A DNA stretch of 64,000 nt from Nissolia schottii (GCA_003254905.1 QANU01054920.1:1-64000); one strand, 5' to 3'. Counted from the stretch's first letter, positions 23,281-34,430 are shown. Numbers and translations are program-made. The notes: generated from the sequence alone by a model not told the origin.

Positions 23281-23882
23281 CCCACGATGACCCCATGGTT
23301 ATCTCGGTGACCGCAGTAAACGCTGAAGTGCGGCGCGTTCTCCTGGACCAGGGAAGTTCCGCGGACATAATGTTCAGAAGCTGTTTTGACCAACTCGGCC
23401 TCAAAACAGCCTACCTCCAGCACTACACGGAAGACCTGGTTAGTTTCTCCGGAGAAGCCGTCAGCCCCGATGGCTACATCTCCCTTTACCTTACCGTGGG
23501 GCGCGAACCAATGTCCAGGACGGAGAAGGTAACATTCCTCGTGGTGGACAAGCCGTCAGCATACAACATCATCTTAGGGCGACCGTCACTGAACGCTATC
23601 CATGCGGTCATCTCCACGGCAGCCCTGACCATGAAATTCCTCACCACGAGGAACGAAGTTGCAGCGATGCGCAGTGACCAAGTCACTGCTAGAAGATGTT
23701 ACAACTCTAGCCTGCAGATCCAGGCGCACCGGCCCAGAAAAGCCAGCCCCTCAAAGACGACCACCCCCGTGGAAAAGACGTCATGCTCGCAGAGATATAC
23801 ACTGCAGAGCCTCAGCGACAATGGCCCGAGCCAGAAGGAGAGCTTCAACCAGTGCAGATCGGCACAAAAGCAGAACAGGTAA
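23281..23882 (+). pseudogene. Gypsy aspartic protease region
   Basis: It continues the gag frame. The active-site-like segment is VLLDQGSSADIMF (about 23335-23375), the form usual in Tat-lineage elements, followed by ILGRPSLNAIHAV (about 23570-23610), the conserved protease C-terminal loop. The frame ends at 23882, while pol continues in another frame from about 23783, so a frameshift lies between. The region after the protease is basic and unconserved. Confidence 0.8.
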
Positions 23883-24730
23883 CGTACCTTAACAGGGCAC
23901 TCCCACAGCAGACAAAAGACCGCCTGATTAATACTCTCCGTGACAATGTTGACCTATTCGCGTGGACATCTTCCGACATGCCAGGCATCGATCCGACCCT
24001 GATGTCCCACCGGCTGGCGATTCTACCCGGAGCGAAACTAGTCAAGAAAAAATGACGGAAGATGAGCGCGGAGAAGGCTGGAGAGGTTCAAAAACAGGTT
24101 CAAGCATTGGAAGATGCCGGCTTTATCAAAGAAATCCAATACCCGACATGGCTATCCAACATAGTCATAGTCCCAAAGCCCGGCGGAAAGTGGAGAATAT
24201 GCGTGGATTACACAGACCTGAACAAAGCGTGTCCTAAGGACCCGTACCCGCTGCCGAACATAGACCTCTTGGTCGACGCCGCCTCCGGCCATAAGTTCTT
24301 TTCCTTCCTGGACGCCTACGCGGGGTACAACCAGATACCCATGCACCGCTTAGACGCAGAAAAGACCGCGTTCATCACCCCCATCGGCAACCACTACTAC
24401 AAAGTAATGTCGTTTGGCTTAAAAAATGCAGGATCAACATATCAGCGGATGATGGACAAGATCTTTGCAGAAGATGCTCGCAGCTTGGTTGAAGTGTACG
24501 TGGATGACATGATCGTGAAGTCGTCCGCGGAAGAAGACGTCATACTCAACCTCGAAACCATCTTTCAGACGCTGCGCCGCCACAAGCTGAGGCTGAATCC
24601 CGCCAAATGCGCATTCGCCATGGAAGCAGGTAAGTTCCTTGGTTTCATGATCACCAAACGCGGCATCGAGGTCAACCCCGTGAAGTGCGATGCCATCCTC
24701 AGCATGAAGCTGCCAACCACCATCAAATAG
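23783..24730 (+). pseudogene. Gypsy reverse transcriptase
   Basis: Visible conserved blocks in order are YPTWLSNIVIVPKPGGKWR, ICVDYTDLNKACPKDPYPLP, FLDAYAGYNQIPM, FGLKNAGSTYQRMMD and the catalytic VYVDDMIVKS (about 24496-24525). The YVDD active site is intact. Stops at 24053-24055 (TGA) and 24728-24730 (TAG) break the frame before and after the core. The enzyme copies the element RNA to DNA. Confidence 0.9.
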
Positions 24731-25168
24731 GTCCAAAGCCTGACTGGCCGGATAGCTTCGCTCAACAGGTTCATGTCCGCATCCGCGGAAAAGGCGCTAC
24801 CGTTCTTCAATCTAATGAAGAAAATGAACTCCTTCGAGTGGACCGACGAGTGCCAGCAAGCCTTCGACAACTTCCAGACCTACCTGTCTCAACCCCCCAT
24901 CTTGGTCAAACCAGAGAAGGGGGAGACGCTCTACCTGTACTTGTCATCATCTGCGGAGACGATCGCATCCGCTCTTGTGAAGGAAAAAGGGCAAATACAA
25001 CACCTGGTTTACTTCACCAGTAAGGTCCTCCACGGAGCCGAAGTCAAGTATCAGAAGCTGGAAAAGCTGGCCTTCGCACTCCTTCACTCAGCCAGGCGGC
25101 TCCACCCGTACTTCCAAGCTCACACAATCGTGGTCAGAACCGATCAGCCGATTCGACAGGTACTTTAG
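24731..25168 (+). pseudogene. Gypsy RNase H (first, retrotransposon type)
   Basis: The same frame as the reverse transcriptase continues past the stop at 24728. The sequence FNLMKKMNSFEWTDECQQAF, then LYLYLSSSAETIASALVKE and HLVYFTSKVLHGAEVKYQKL is the connection and RNase H domain of Gypsy pol. It ends at a TAG at 25166-25168 within IRQVL. Confidence 0.85.
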
Positions 25169-25189
25169 AAGCCAAACCTGGCCGGACGA

Positions 25190-25903
25190 ATGCTAACTTG
25201 GGCGGTGGAGCTTTCTGAGTTCGACATCCGTTACAAGCCCCGGGTAGCAATCAAAGGCCAGGCCATGGCGGATTTTATTGCAGAATTCACCGGCAAAGCA
25301 CTGCCCGCAAAAACCACCAAGTGGACATTGTTCGTCGATGGAGCGTCTAGCACCCGAGGAAGCGGAGCCGGCATCCTCCTCGAAAGCCCCAACGGCCTGC
25401 GACTCAAGATGACGGTCAAATTCGAGTTTAAAACCTCGAATAACCAAGCAGAGTACGAAGCGCTGGTTACAGGTCTTAACCTGGCCAAAGACGTCGGAGC
25501 AACGAACCTCTTGATTTGCAGCGACTCTCAGATCGTGGTTGCCCAAGTCAAAGGAGAGTATCAAGCGAAGGAGCCCAACCTGCAGCAGTATCTATCCCTG
25601 ATCACGAGAATACTGTCATCATTCAACAGCCATGACATCAGACACGTGCCACGGAAGGACAATGAACGGGCAGATACGCTATCAAAGCTTGCAAGCACCC
25701 ACCCCGGCGGCAACAACAAAACATTGATCCAAGAAACCCTCCACCACCCCTCGGTACCCACCGGGGTCAACCACATCGAAGAAACAACACATTCACCTTG
25801 CTGGACCAAACCAATCATCGAGATAATCCGCGGAACCCCGCCTGAACCGACCAACAAGAAGACCATCAGGGAAGCGGCCCGCTACACCCTGATCGGTGAC
25901 TAG
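25190..25903 (+). pseudogene. Gypsy second RNase H (archaeal-like, Tat marker)
   Basis: After a tether, a second RNase H fold is clear: WTLFVDGASSTRGSGAGILL with the first catalytic Asp, then SNNQAEYEALVTGLNLA with the catalytic Glu, ICSDSQIVVAQVKGEY with Asp, and HVPRKDNERADTLSKLA with the final Asp. All four acidic positions are present. This extra domain is diagnostic for the Tat lineage. The frame stops with TAG at 25901-25903. Confidence 0.85.
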
Positions 25904-27028
25904 CTGTACCGACGCTCCATCTCCCAGCCTCTCCTAAAATGCGTAGGATCGCAAAGGACCGCATACGTACTCGAAGAAGTGCATGAAGGGTCATGCGGAC
26001 ATCACATGGGCGGGAAAACATTAGCATTGAAAATACTCCGCGCAGGATTCTATTGGCCCACTCTCCAGAAAGATGACGCGGAATATGTCAAGACATGCAG
26101 AAAATGCCAAGAACATGCTCACCTACACATTACTCCACCCGCGGAACTGACAACCTCAATAGCTTCTTGGCCGTTTCAGAAATGGGGCATCAACATCCTC
26201 GAGCCATTCCCTCTGGCCACCGGACAAAGGAAATTTCTCATCGTCGCGGTAGACTACTTCACCAAGTGGATTGAAGCAGAACCCTTAGCCTCCATCACAT
26301 CTGTCCAATGCCGGAAATTCGTATGGAACAACATCCTCACAAGATTCGGCATCCCATGAACCATCGTCTCCGACAACGGCACACAGTTCACGGACAAGAA
26401 ATTCACCACCTTCCTGCAAGGTTTTAAAATCAAGCAAAGATTCTCGTCCGTAGAACACCCCCAGACCAACGGATAAGCGGAAGCCACCAACAAGGTCATC
26501 TTGAGAGGACTAAAGAAGAGACTTGATGACGCAAAGGGACTCTGGGGGGACGAGTTAGGGAGCGTCTTATGGGCCTACCGCACAACCCCACACTCGACCA
26601 CCTCCCACACCCCGTTCCGCCTGGCCTACGGCAGTGAAGCAGTAATTCCGATCGAAATCGGTGAATGCAGTCTACGAGTACAAGCCTTATCTGCGGAATA
26701 CAACAGTCAGCTCAGACGAGAAGAAATAGACCTCATTGAAGAACAAAGAGAAGAAGCCCGCATGCAAGAGGAGGCCATCAAGACAAGGGTATCCCGACGA
26801 TACAATGCAAAGGTCATCCCGCGGACCTTTAAACCAGGAGACACCGTCATGCGACGAGCAGACATCGGCACCAGAGCAACAAGACAAGGCAAACTCCATC
26901 CGAACTGGGAAGGGTCGTACCTCATAAAGGAAAGCCTTACCCACGGAGCATACAGACTAGCGACACTGGATGGCAGAGACATACCGCGCACATGGAATAC
27001 CATGAACCTCCGCGCATTTTATATTTAA
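25904..27028 (+). pseudogene. Gypsy integrase
   Basis: The N-terminal zinc-binding region HEGSCGHHMGGKTLALK...CRKCQ is present (about 25980-26110). The DDE core follows, but the first catalytic Asp appears replaced by Asn (WGINILEPFP, about 26183-26212); the other two are seen in IVSDNG (about 26364-26381) and AEATNK. Stops at 26357-26359 (TGA) and 26474-26476 (TAA) interrupt it. The C-terminal part ends HPNWEGSYLI...YRLATLDGRDIPRTWN before a TAA at 27026-27028. Integration competence is lost both by the stops and by the active-site change. Confidence 0.88.
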
Positions 27029-27079
27029 TTCTGATAATTTTATTGTACCTACAAGCCACATGGCGTTCATCAAATAAAG

Positions 27080-27835
27080 TCTATTTGCATCAAAATCAAC
27101 TCTGGTCTTAACCATTGAATTCAAACGAACCGCGGAACCAATTCGCGCTCAAGCTCAACTCTGGTCTTAACCATTGAATAAAAATGAACCGCGGAACCAA
27201 TTCGCGCTCAAAATCAACTCTGGTCTTAACCATTGAATCTAAACGAACAGCGGAACCAATTCGCGCTCAAAATCAACTCTGGTCTTAACCATTGAACTTA
27301 CCGCGCAACCAATTCGCGCTCAAAACCATGGTCTTCACCATTGCATACCTAAATCAAACCGCGGAACGAACAAATGCAACCACGGTCCTAACCGGTGCAC
27401 GCATAGCTCTACCAAGGAACCAATTCGCGCTCAAAATCAACTCTGGTCTTAACCATTGAATTCGAATGAACCGCAGAACGAATTCGCGCTCAAGCTCAAC
27501 TCTGGTCTTAACCATTGAATAAAAACGAACCGCAGAACCAATTCGCGCTCAAAATCAACTCTGGTCTTAACCATTGAATTCGAACGAACCGCGGAACATA
27601 TTCGCGCTCAAAATCAACTCTGGTCTTAACCATTGAATCTAAACGAACAGCGGAACCAATTCGCGCTCAAAATCAACTCTGGTCTTAACCATTGAACTTA
27701 CCGCGCAACCAATTCGCACTCAAAACCATGGTCTTCACCATTGCATACCTAAATCAAACCGCTGAACGAACAAATGCAACCACGATCCTAACTGGTGCAC
27801 GCATAGCTCTACCAAGGAATAAATTTGCGCATAAA
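27080..27835. repeat. Minisatellite with higher-order structure in the Gypsy 3' region
   Basis: About 13 units of roughly 58 bp share the core aactctggtcttaaccattg followed by a variable spacer and ggaaccaattcgcgctcaa. Distinct variants (ending ttcaaacg, ataaaaatg, atctaaacg, acttaccg, then two diverged units with ccatggtcttcaccattg and tgcacgcatagctct) occur in one order in the first half and recur in the same order in the second half with one extra unit. This shows duplication of the whole block. It is non-coding; the 78-codon frame at 27692 is a by-product. Confidence 0.85.
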
Positions 27836-27977
27836 TCACCACATACATACGAAATCGCGGAACAACATTGGGAAAACAAAAGATCACGCACAAACACTTG
27901 CAAAATGCTACTCCATATCATTCATTGATTGTTCATTACAAATCCAAACAGAAAAGACAAAATAAAATACAAACTGT

Positions 27978-30531
27978 TCATTCCGGCGAAGCCTCGCACT
28001 CCGGAGAAACCTCCCGCTCCAGCGAAGCCTCCCACTCCCTAATCACCCCCGCCTTAGTATCATAGAACTTGTTTATTGATACAACACTCCAGTCAACGGT
28101 CGGCGCAATATGCTTAAGTTGCCCCATCACCGTCTCAAAGGTGGCACCAACCATATCATCAGAGATCTGCAACAAGTTATCCACCTCTCCTCGCAGCACC
28201 TCATTCTGCGCCTCAGTCTCCGCCAAAGCCTTCCGCGTACTCTCCATCTCCGCGCGAACACCACCCACCTCAGTCCTTACCTCCTCTAACTGACCCACTG
28301 TCTGGCTCAGCTCCGCCCTTACCTCCTACTCCGCCTTAGCATTTCGCTCCACTTCCGCCCGCAGACCGGCCATCAGACGCAACTTCTCCGTGACCAAGGC
28401 CGCGTTCTCGTCCGCGGCAGCCTGGAAAGACCTGCTCCTCTCCTTGGAGACTGCCAATTGAGCCCGCAACTTCTTAATTTCATCCTGCGCAGAGGTCAAC
28501 TACCCGCGCATACTTTCTTCGTAGCCAGCCACCAGCTCAGAAGCAAGAGCCAGCAGCCCAGCAACCTCCCCGAAGAGACGGCAGGTCCTCGACAATACTG
28601 TACCTGTGGAGACCCCGTCCAGATGACGGCGGGCATCACCATGCAGAAAGCTCTGCTTCAAAATCCGTGAGAAGTTGACGTCCTCCAGATAAGCCCTGGC
28701 GAGTGCGCTAGCAGCCCGAGCATCCTGCTCCTGGGACTCAGCACTCCTTGGCCGCTTTCGTGGAAGAGAATGCGGAGACCGTTCGGCGATATCTCGCGGA
28801 ACAGACTGCACAGAAGGTGACGGCGCGACACCCCCCACCGCAGATTGAACAGGCGAGTGAACAGGGGACGGAACAGGAGAAGGCACCTGCTGGACACGCC
28901 CCGCGCCAGCCCTCTGAGCACGCCCCGCACCAGCTTTCTGCTCTGCCGCTTTCCGGCTGGCAGCAGCAGCCTTCGCCTTCCTCAGATTGTCTAGCTTATC
29001 CATGGCAGCAGACGACGCGCGCAACCTCGAATCTGCACAAAAAACAGGATTCAAAAAATGAAAATTCAAACAGGACAAGGAAAACAAGTATAATAACACA
29101 ACCAGTGAAACATTCTACCTAGATAAGGACTGACATCGCCCACCAACCCTTCAACGATCAACCGTATGTTCAGAGGACCTCCGTTGGAAAGGGCCAGAAA
29201 AAACTCTCACTGCGTCAGCTCCCCCGCGGAAAGGATTTGGGGACGGTGAGCGCGAATATTCCTGTTCCAATAGCACGAGATCGCCACCACTGTATCCCGA
29301 TCCCCCTCCCAAAAGGCCGTAGTTTCCGGAGTAGCAAAGACCTTAAAATATTTCCACTTAAATTCCTGGTAGGATTCCTCCCACCGCGTAAAAACTTTCG
29401 TCCCCGCATACCCTTTGAACGTGTGCCAGCTCCGATACCGAGAACGCGCCCCCGGAACCACCATCCCTTGGGGTTCATCAGCGAATATAGACTGAGAAAA
29501 GTCTTGGCATACGGCACGAGTTCGAACGTGTCGCATACCACCTGAAATACGCGGAGAAGCGCCCATCCGTTCGGATGGAGTTGGGTGGGAGAGAAAGTGC
29601 ACAACTCCATCACCTCCCGTTCAAAGGGCGTAAAGGGTAACCTACCCCCCAGCCACGTGAAGAGCACCTCGTACATCTACAAGAAGTGTGGGGTATCGGC
29701 GTGCCTCAACATACACACCTTCTCGTCCTCGGAGGCAGCCTCCATATAATACTCGTGATCACGGTTATCAAACTCGAGAGTTTAAGTAAACTCGTGGAGT
29801 CTCAGCAAACTCGGATCGTAAACTCGACTCGTAAACTCGTATGAGTTTACATACATAAAAAAATATGTTATAAGCAATATAATTAGGAACTAAACTTAAT
29901 TAAATAATGTATTTATAATTGAAATTGAATAATGTTAACTTTAAATTAAATTAATGAAAGACATATCATAAAATACACCTTAATGCATGACACTTAGTGG
30001 TTATGTCATACTTTATTCAGTATATGTATTATTTTATAGTTCAATAAAACATAGCTCAATTATGATAAATATATGAAATTAACAAAATAAACTCAATATA
30101 CATTATCTAATATAAACAAAGTTAGGTAAGTATCTAACAAAGTTACAAAATTTGTACATTTTGAGGTAAACTCGTAAACTCGTAGGTAGATTTTAACTCG
30201 TGAACTCGCTAGTAGAATCGAGAGTTTACTTAAACTCGTACGAGTTTACCAAAAAAGAGTTTACATAAGTGTTAACTCGTTTTTGTGTAGTAAAATCGTA
30301 AACTCGTAAGAGTTTAAGAGTTAACTCGAGAGTTTAATAACCATGCTCGTGATCCTCCTCCCCCCCGTCCGTCAGCACCAACGCCTCCTGTAAGCGCTCA
30401 ACGGAATCAGGACCGTACATCAAAGGTATAGAAAAAACCTCCGGGTCAATCCAACCATAAGACACCTTCTCATGAGCATCTCTCAGGGGACGCTCTCTCA
30501 TCTCCCCCTGTTGGTCCCTTTTTCTCCCCAT
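27978..30531 (-). pseudogene. Antisense accessory gene of the Gypsy element (transposase_28-like)
   Basis: A gene on the strand opposite gag-pol, between integrase and the 3' LTR. The N-terminal piece starts at MGRKRDQQGE (30531) and runs to about 30352, where the hAT-like element (29760-30345) interrupts it. The middle piece (about 29751 down to 29120) carries LPFTPFEREVMELCTFSPTQ, LHPNGWALLRVFQV and SLYSLMNPKGWW, resembling the domain described as putative gypsy-type transposon (PF04195). A likely intron spans 29033-29118 (donor GTAGAATG, acceptor TTTTTGTGCAG). The C-terminal piece (29032 to 27978) is Ala/Lys-rich, then a coiled coil (EVRTEVGGVRAEMESTRKAL). Stops occur near 29679 and 28501. 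Its function is unknown; such antisense frames recur in Tat elements. Confidence 0.65.
29760..30345. mobile_element. Non-autonomous hAT-like element, copy 2 (inside Gypsy)
   Basis: A 586-bp element bracketed by the 8-bp duplication ctcgtgat (29752-29759 and 30346-30353). Its ends are cacggttatcaaactc and, reverse complemented, catggttattaaactc. It matches the copy at 296-859 along most of its length, including taattaggaactaaac and the many gtaaactcgt words. It interrupts the antisense accessory gene, so it inserted after the Gypsy element. Confidence 0.85.
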
Positions 30532-31440
30532 CACCAATGTACAGAAGACTGAAACAAAATAAAAAATAGAGAACAAAACCCCCNAAAAAAAAAAAAAAAA
30601 AGCAAAACCCCCATGAACAACTCGCCAGCATAAACTAAATCCCTATAGCGAAAACCCAACAGCAGCAACCCACAGTGGAATAACTCAACTCTAGCAGAAA
30701 CTAGGGATCGGACTTACAGATCTGACCTACGGAAACTAAGAAGAACAACCCAGCAACGACAGCAAAAATAGAAACATATGCAAAATGGCAAAACAGAAAC
30801 AGAGAAAGGCCAGAAGCACTTATAGAGTCAAAGAAGAAGAGGAAGGAAAGACGCTCCTCCACACGGCAAAAAAAGCCAAAAGCTGCTAAGCTTCAGAAGA
30901 AAAATCGCCTTCGAATAAGCAGAGACAGGGCTTAAAAGAATCAGAGTAAGAGAAGAAAGAGAGAAGAAAGAGCTAGAGAAATGAGAGCGTTTTGGAAGAA
31001 GAGTTTATAAAAAAGTTCTTCAAAACGCTTGGAATGCCCTCGCCATACGAAACGGTTTCGAAGAGGCAAATTTCAAAAAGCAGAAACTGTACTGGAGCAT
31101 TAATGGGGCACGAAAACCGAAGCATTTTCCCTCCAAAGCCATCATTTCGCCCATACCTCGAGTACCCATCGGCCGCATCATTGCCACGTGCCCACCATCA
31201 ACGGCACACAAATCTGCATCCTTGCCACGCGTCCGCAATCGACAGCACCCAAATCCCTCGCGATGGGAAACGCATCCCATCAGGGATCCCCAAACGTCAC
31301 ACCCTCAGAAAGAGAAACAGATCGGGACACGCGTCCCAGCGACCCCTTCTATCCGCGGACATCACGTGAAACTACGTACGGAAGCCCCAGCCAAGAGTCG
31401 AGACCTTAAACTCGGACCCCATCGCTCCGCTCGGCGCTTC
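30532..31440. other. Gypsy 3' untranslated region / upstream of antisense gene
   Basis: Non-coding part of the Gypsy element. It starts with an A-tract broken by an ambiguous base (n at 30584), then a purine-rich stretch, then GC-richer sequence. On the minus strand this would hold the promoter and leader of the antisense accessory gene; no clear TATA is visible. Confidence 0.5.
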
Positions 31441-31456
31441 GAGCTGGGGGGGCTCC
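31441..31456 (+). other. Polypurine tract of the Gypsy element
   Basis: The sequence gagctgggggggctcc lies directly before the 3' LTR, the position used to prime second-strand DNA synthesis. Confidence 0.6.
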
Positions 31457-32000
31457 TATTACGAACTGGGCCACAAGGGCCTATCCTCGGGATCCTGCCG
31501 CCCAGGCCCAAATCCACGGATCCAGATCGTCCTTTCGGTTTAACCGCCCCGCGATTCCCGTACGCGCAACCGCTCTGGATAGAGAGACCGCGATTCCCGT
31601 CCGCGTAACAGCAAGGGATAAGCCATCCCGAGATTCCCGGCCACGAATCGGCCCGGATAAGCGACCCCCAGAACCCACTCATCTTATCTTCTCAAAGATA
31701 GCCAACCCGGCATTATGGGGACAAGCCACCATGCGCGTGGTCGAGATATCCTCCCACCGCCGCTCTACGCGGAACCGACTCAACCATCTTAGTTATATAA
31801 CAGCCAACACCCCAAGTATGAAGATCATGCAATAATCACTTACTATACTCCTTGCACCCTTGCTTACTTGAGTGTCGGAGTAATTGCAGGTACCCACCGC
31901 AACTGCGAGTCCAGAGATTGATCGCGCCAGTGCCAGAATCTTCATCCCAGCCCAGAGCCTCAGGATCCAGAGCTTGTACCGAGGTGCATACTTCGGAACA
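31457..32000 (+). repeat. Gypsy 3' LTR
   Basis: 544 bp, equal in length to the 5' LTR. It starts tattacgaactgggcc (the usual TG has become TA) and ends cttcggaaca, followed by the attcc duplication. I counted about 20 base differences from the 5' LTR, mostly transitions. Confidence 0.93.
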
Positions 32001-32615
32001 ATTCCCAAAAATTTAAATCTTGTTGCAATATTTCTCATTTCCTTGATATACTCACACTTAGTACAAGAACCCCCAAATTTTATGGTGGTTTTGAAGTACT
32101 CAATAATACAATAGAGACATAAACTGCAATTAATACATGCTTAACACTAATGCCTTGAGTCATAAAATAACATATCATACTCATTTATATAATAATAAAT
32201 TAAACATTCAATGTATATTCATGTTATCTTTTATGAGTAGCACGAACACACAATAATATAATTGATGTTACTGTATTAATCTAGCTATTGATGTGTGCTA
32301 ATTAGATTTATTTGTTATATTTGAATATGCAAAATAAAACTACTACACATATCAATTACTAACAATTATATTCATTAATTATAAGAACACACAATCAACC
32401 TTTGAGTAGATTACGGAATTGTCTCATAACAAAAAATTTCAATTTATCCTCGCAACAAATAATTTTCCTCCGAGCATCCCTTATACATGCAATTGAAATA
32501 AAATATGATGATTTGGAATTATCAAAAGTTACATATTCAACCACTTTGATGATTAAAAAATTTATCACAAAAAAATTTCACAATTCAAACATTCAATGAA
32601 ATCATGGCGTGGCTT
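32001..32615 (-). mobile_element. Continuation of the Copia fossil gag, then AT-rich DNA
   Basis: The first 100-150 bp, read on the minus strand, continue the gag reading frame of the fossil at 18690-20943 (MRNIATRFKFLG), proving that the Gypsy element split it. Beyond about 32150 the sequence is AT-rich and only tentatively part of the same Copia leader or LTR; no gene is visible. Confidence 0.6.
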
Positions 32616-32620
32616 TAATT

Positions 32621-33038
32621 TGTAAGATTATTTTATAATCTCATAAAGATTTGGTCCATGTATCTTATAGTGATACTAACTCTAATTAAAGGGAATCAAG
32701 ATGATGACAATTGATTCTATAAGATATAATAGAGTTAGTGGGGGTATTTTAGTAAAACCGACCCTCCCGAGCCCTTATAATAAGATGGCATTACTCAGAA
32801 AAATAACAAGGGTTTTAAGGATTCCAAAGAATTCAGTAAACATTAGAGTTTGAGGTCTGCCGCTCTAAGAGGTTGTAAGGATCAAAGGAAGAGAGGGGAA
32901 AAGAATTAGTCAATTCCATCCAATCACCACAATGGATCCGAGTATGCCTCTCGTTCTTAATCTTACATAAACTGTGATAATCATAAATTTCAAGATCGTT
33001 GTTTCCATGAATTGTCAATTGAAAAATCACAACTTACA
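32621..33038 (+). repeat. Copia 5' LTR
   Basis: 418 bp from tgtaagattattttataatc to aatcacaacttaca. It includes a likely TATA region (cccttataataagatgg) and matches the 3' LTR apart from scattered substitutions and a 14-bp shortfall near the ctctaagaggttgtaagg segment. Confidence 0.9.
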
Positions 33039-34430
33039 TGTGGTATTAGAACTACGGTTATGGAATTTATGATTATCCTATAATGATGTTATTTATTATA
33101 TATTATTCTCAAATGTTATGAGCCCTAATTTGAGAATTTGGGAATTTCTGAATTTTTTTTAAAATTAATTCCTGGATATTAATTTGGGGAATTTGGGAAT
33201 TCATTGTACCCTTAATTTGGAATTTGGGTCCTTAATTTGGAATTTGGGAACTGTGCAATTTGGGAATTTTTGAACTTTTTTTAATTAATTCCTTAATGCT
33301 AATTTGGGGAATTTGGAAATTACTGAACCCTAATTTAGAAATTGGGAATAAAATGTTTTCTTCTCTGGTTGCTCTCCTGCGTCTCTGGAATGGCTTCACC
33401 CTCTCCATAAGGCAACGTTCAGATGCACCACCAGCAGAGAAGGTTGGCGTCCTTCACGGGAAACCCCAGCAGCTGTGCTCACGGCGTGGGTCCTGTGGAC
33501 AACAGCATCTCCTGCCATTTGAAAGGTTTGCGGCGGTGGTGTGGTCTGGCGGTCGGAGAGAGAGGACGGGGTCACGGGGGGAGAGAGAGAGGATGGTGGC
33601 GCCGCCAGTTGCCGCGCTATGCTGGTGATGGTGTTGCGTTTCTGGTTACCGCCGCCATCGCCTCTGCAGGTTGCGCTGCCGCTGCAGCGAGAGTGGCATG
33701 AGGCTGCGAGTTGTGCCGCCATGCTGGTGCTCGTTGCCACCTCGCTGGACTTCTCACCTCATGCGGTGGTTTCTGCGGGTTGGTGGTCCCGCGGCTGCTG
33801 TGAGTTCCTGCGGAGGACGAGAAGGCGAATCCCTTGCGGATCCAGCGGTGGTTGTTGCCCCTGGTTCGTGGTTGCCGTCGTGATTTGCAGCATAATTGCC
33901 ACCGCTGGCTGTTGCTGTGATTTGCAGAAGCAATTGCTTCTGAAATTTACTGATGCTTTTTTTCTTCTTCAAAGAACAGGTTCCTTTGCTTTGAATAGTG
34001 GGCACTATCTTTAATGAATCGTGTATGGGCCACAAAAAAATTATTTGTTGTTTTGTATTATGGGCTGCTGAAAGAATGAATGGGTCACTGTGTTTGTTTT
34101 GTTCAATTGGCTTTGGGCCTAAACAAAATGGTTTTTGGTTGCATAATGGGCACAAAACAGAATTTTTTTTTCTGCATAATGGGCAAAATGTTTGGTCATA
34201 AAAGAATGAGCCAAAATTAATTATGCAGATTTTTGTCAACACGTATTTTTGTGCTTGTGTAAATGGGCCTAACCGTTTCTGAACATTTTGTTGGTTCTCT
34301 TTGTTTTGCCTATGTTATTGTTTTGCTGAATGAACCCGTTTTGTTTTGTGAAATGCAAACAAAATTAAGGATGGGCTAATAAAAATTTTTGGGGCTAATA
34401 ATTAATATTTTAGCCAATACGGAAATTAAC
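33039..34430 (+). other. Long Copia leader with direct repeats and GC-rich island
   Basis: An unusually long leader between primer-binding site and gag. At 33133-33330 an approximately 80-bp segment rich in aatttgggaattt occurs twice about 121 bp apart. At about 33350-33960 the composition switches to GC-rich, gene-like sequence (gccgccatcgcctctgcagg) with overlapping open frames of up to 157 codons that show no recognisable domain. The remainder is ordinary AT-rich leader. The GC-rich island could be captured host DNA or an inherent part of the family's leader. Confidence 0.55.

Larger units (their letters stand above)
20944..32000 (+). mobile_element. Tat-type Gypsy LTR retrotransposon, full length, decayed
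   Basis: An 11,057-bp element with 544-bp LTRs, a 5-bp target duplication (attcc), a primer-binding-like site and a polypurine tract. Domain order is gag, protease, reverse transcriptase, RNase H, a second RNase H of the archaeal-like type, then integrase. That duplicated RNase H, the lack of a chromodomain frame after integrase and the long 3' region with an antisense gene mark the Tat lineage of Ty3/Gypsy. The coding part carries at least eight in-frame stops and one frame change, so it is non-autonomous now. It inserted in the gag of an older antisense Copia element and was itself invaded at 29760-30345 by a hAT-like element. I counted about 20 differences between LTRs by eye (3-4%), suggesting insertion within the last few million years under usual plant rates. 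Confidence 0.93.

Noticed and set aside
22143-26944. Many minus-strand open frames opposite Gypsy gag-pol
   Set aside because: They are shadows of the GC-rich sense coding region; no domain or conservation is visible, unlike the antisense accessory gene at 27978-30531.
27080-27835. Regular repeats with spacers considered as a CRISPR array
   Set aside because: The spacing is a tandem minisatellite with similar spacers inside a plant retrotransposon; CRISPR arrays are prokaryotic and have unique spacers.
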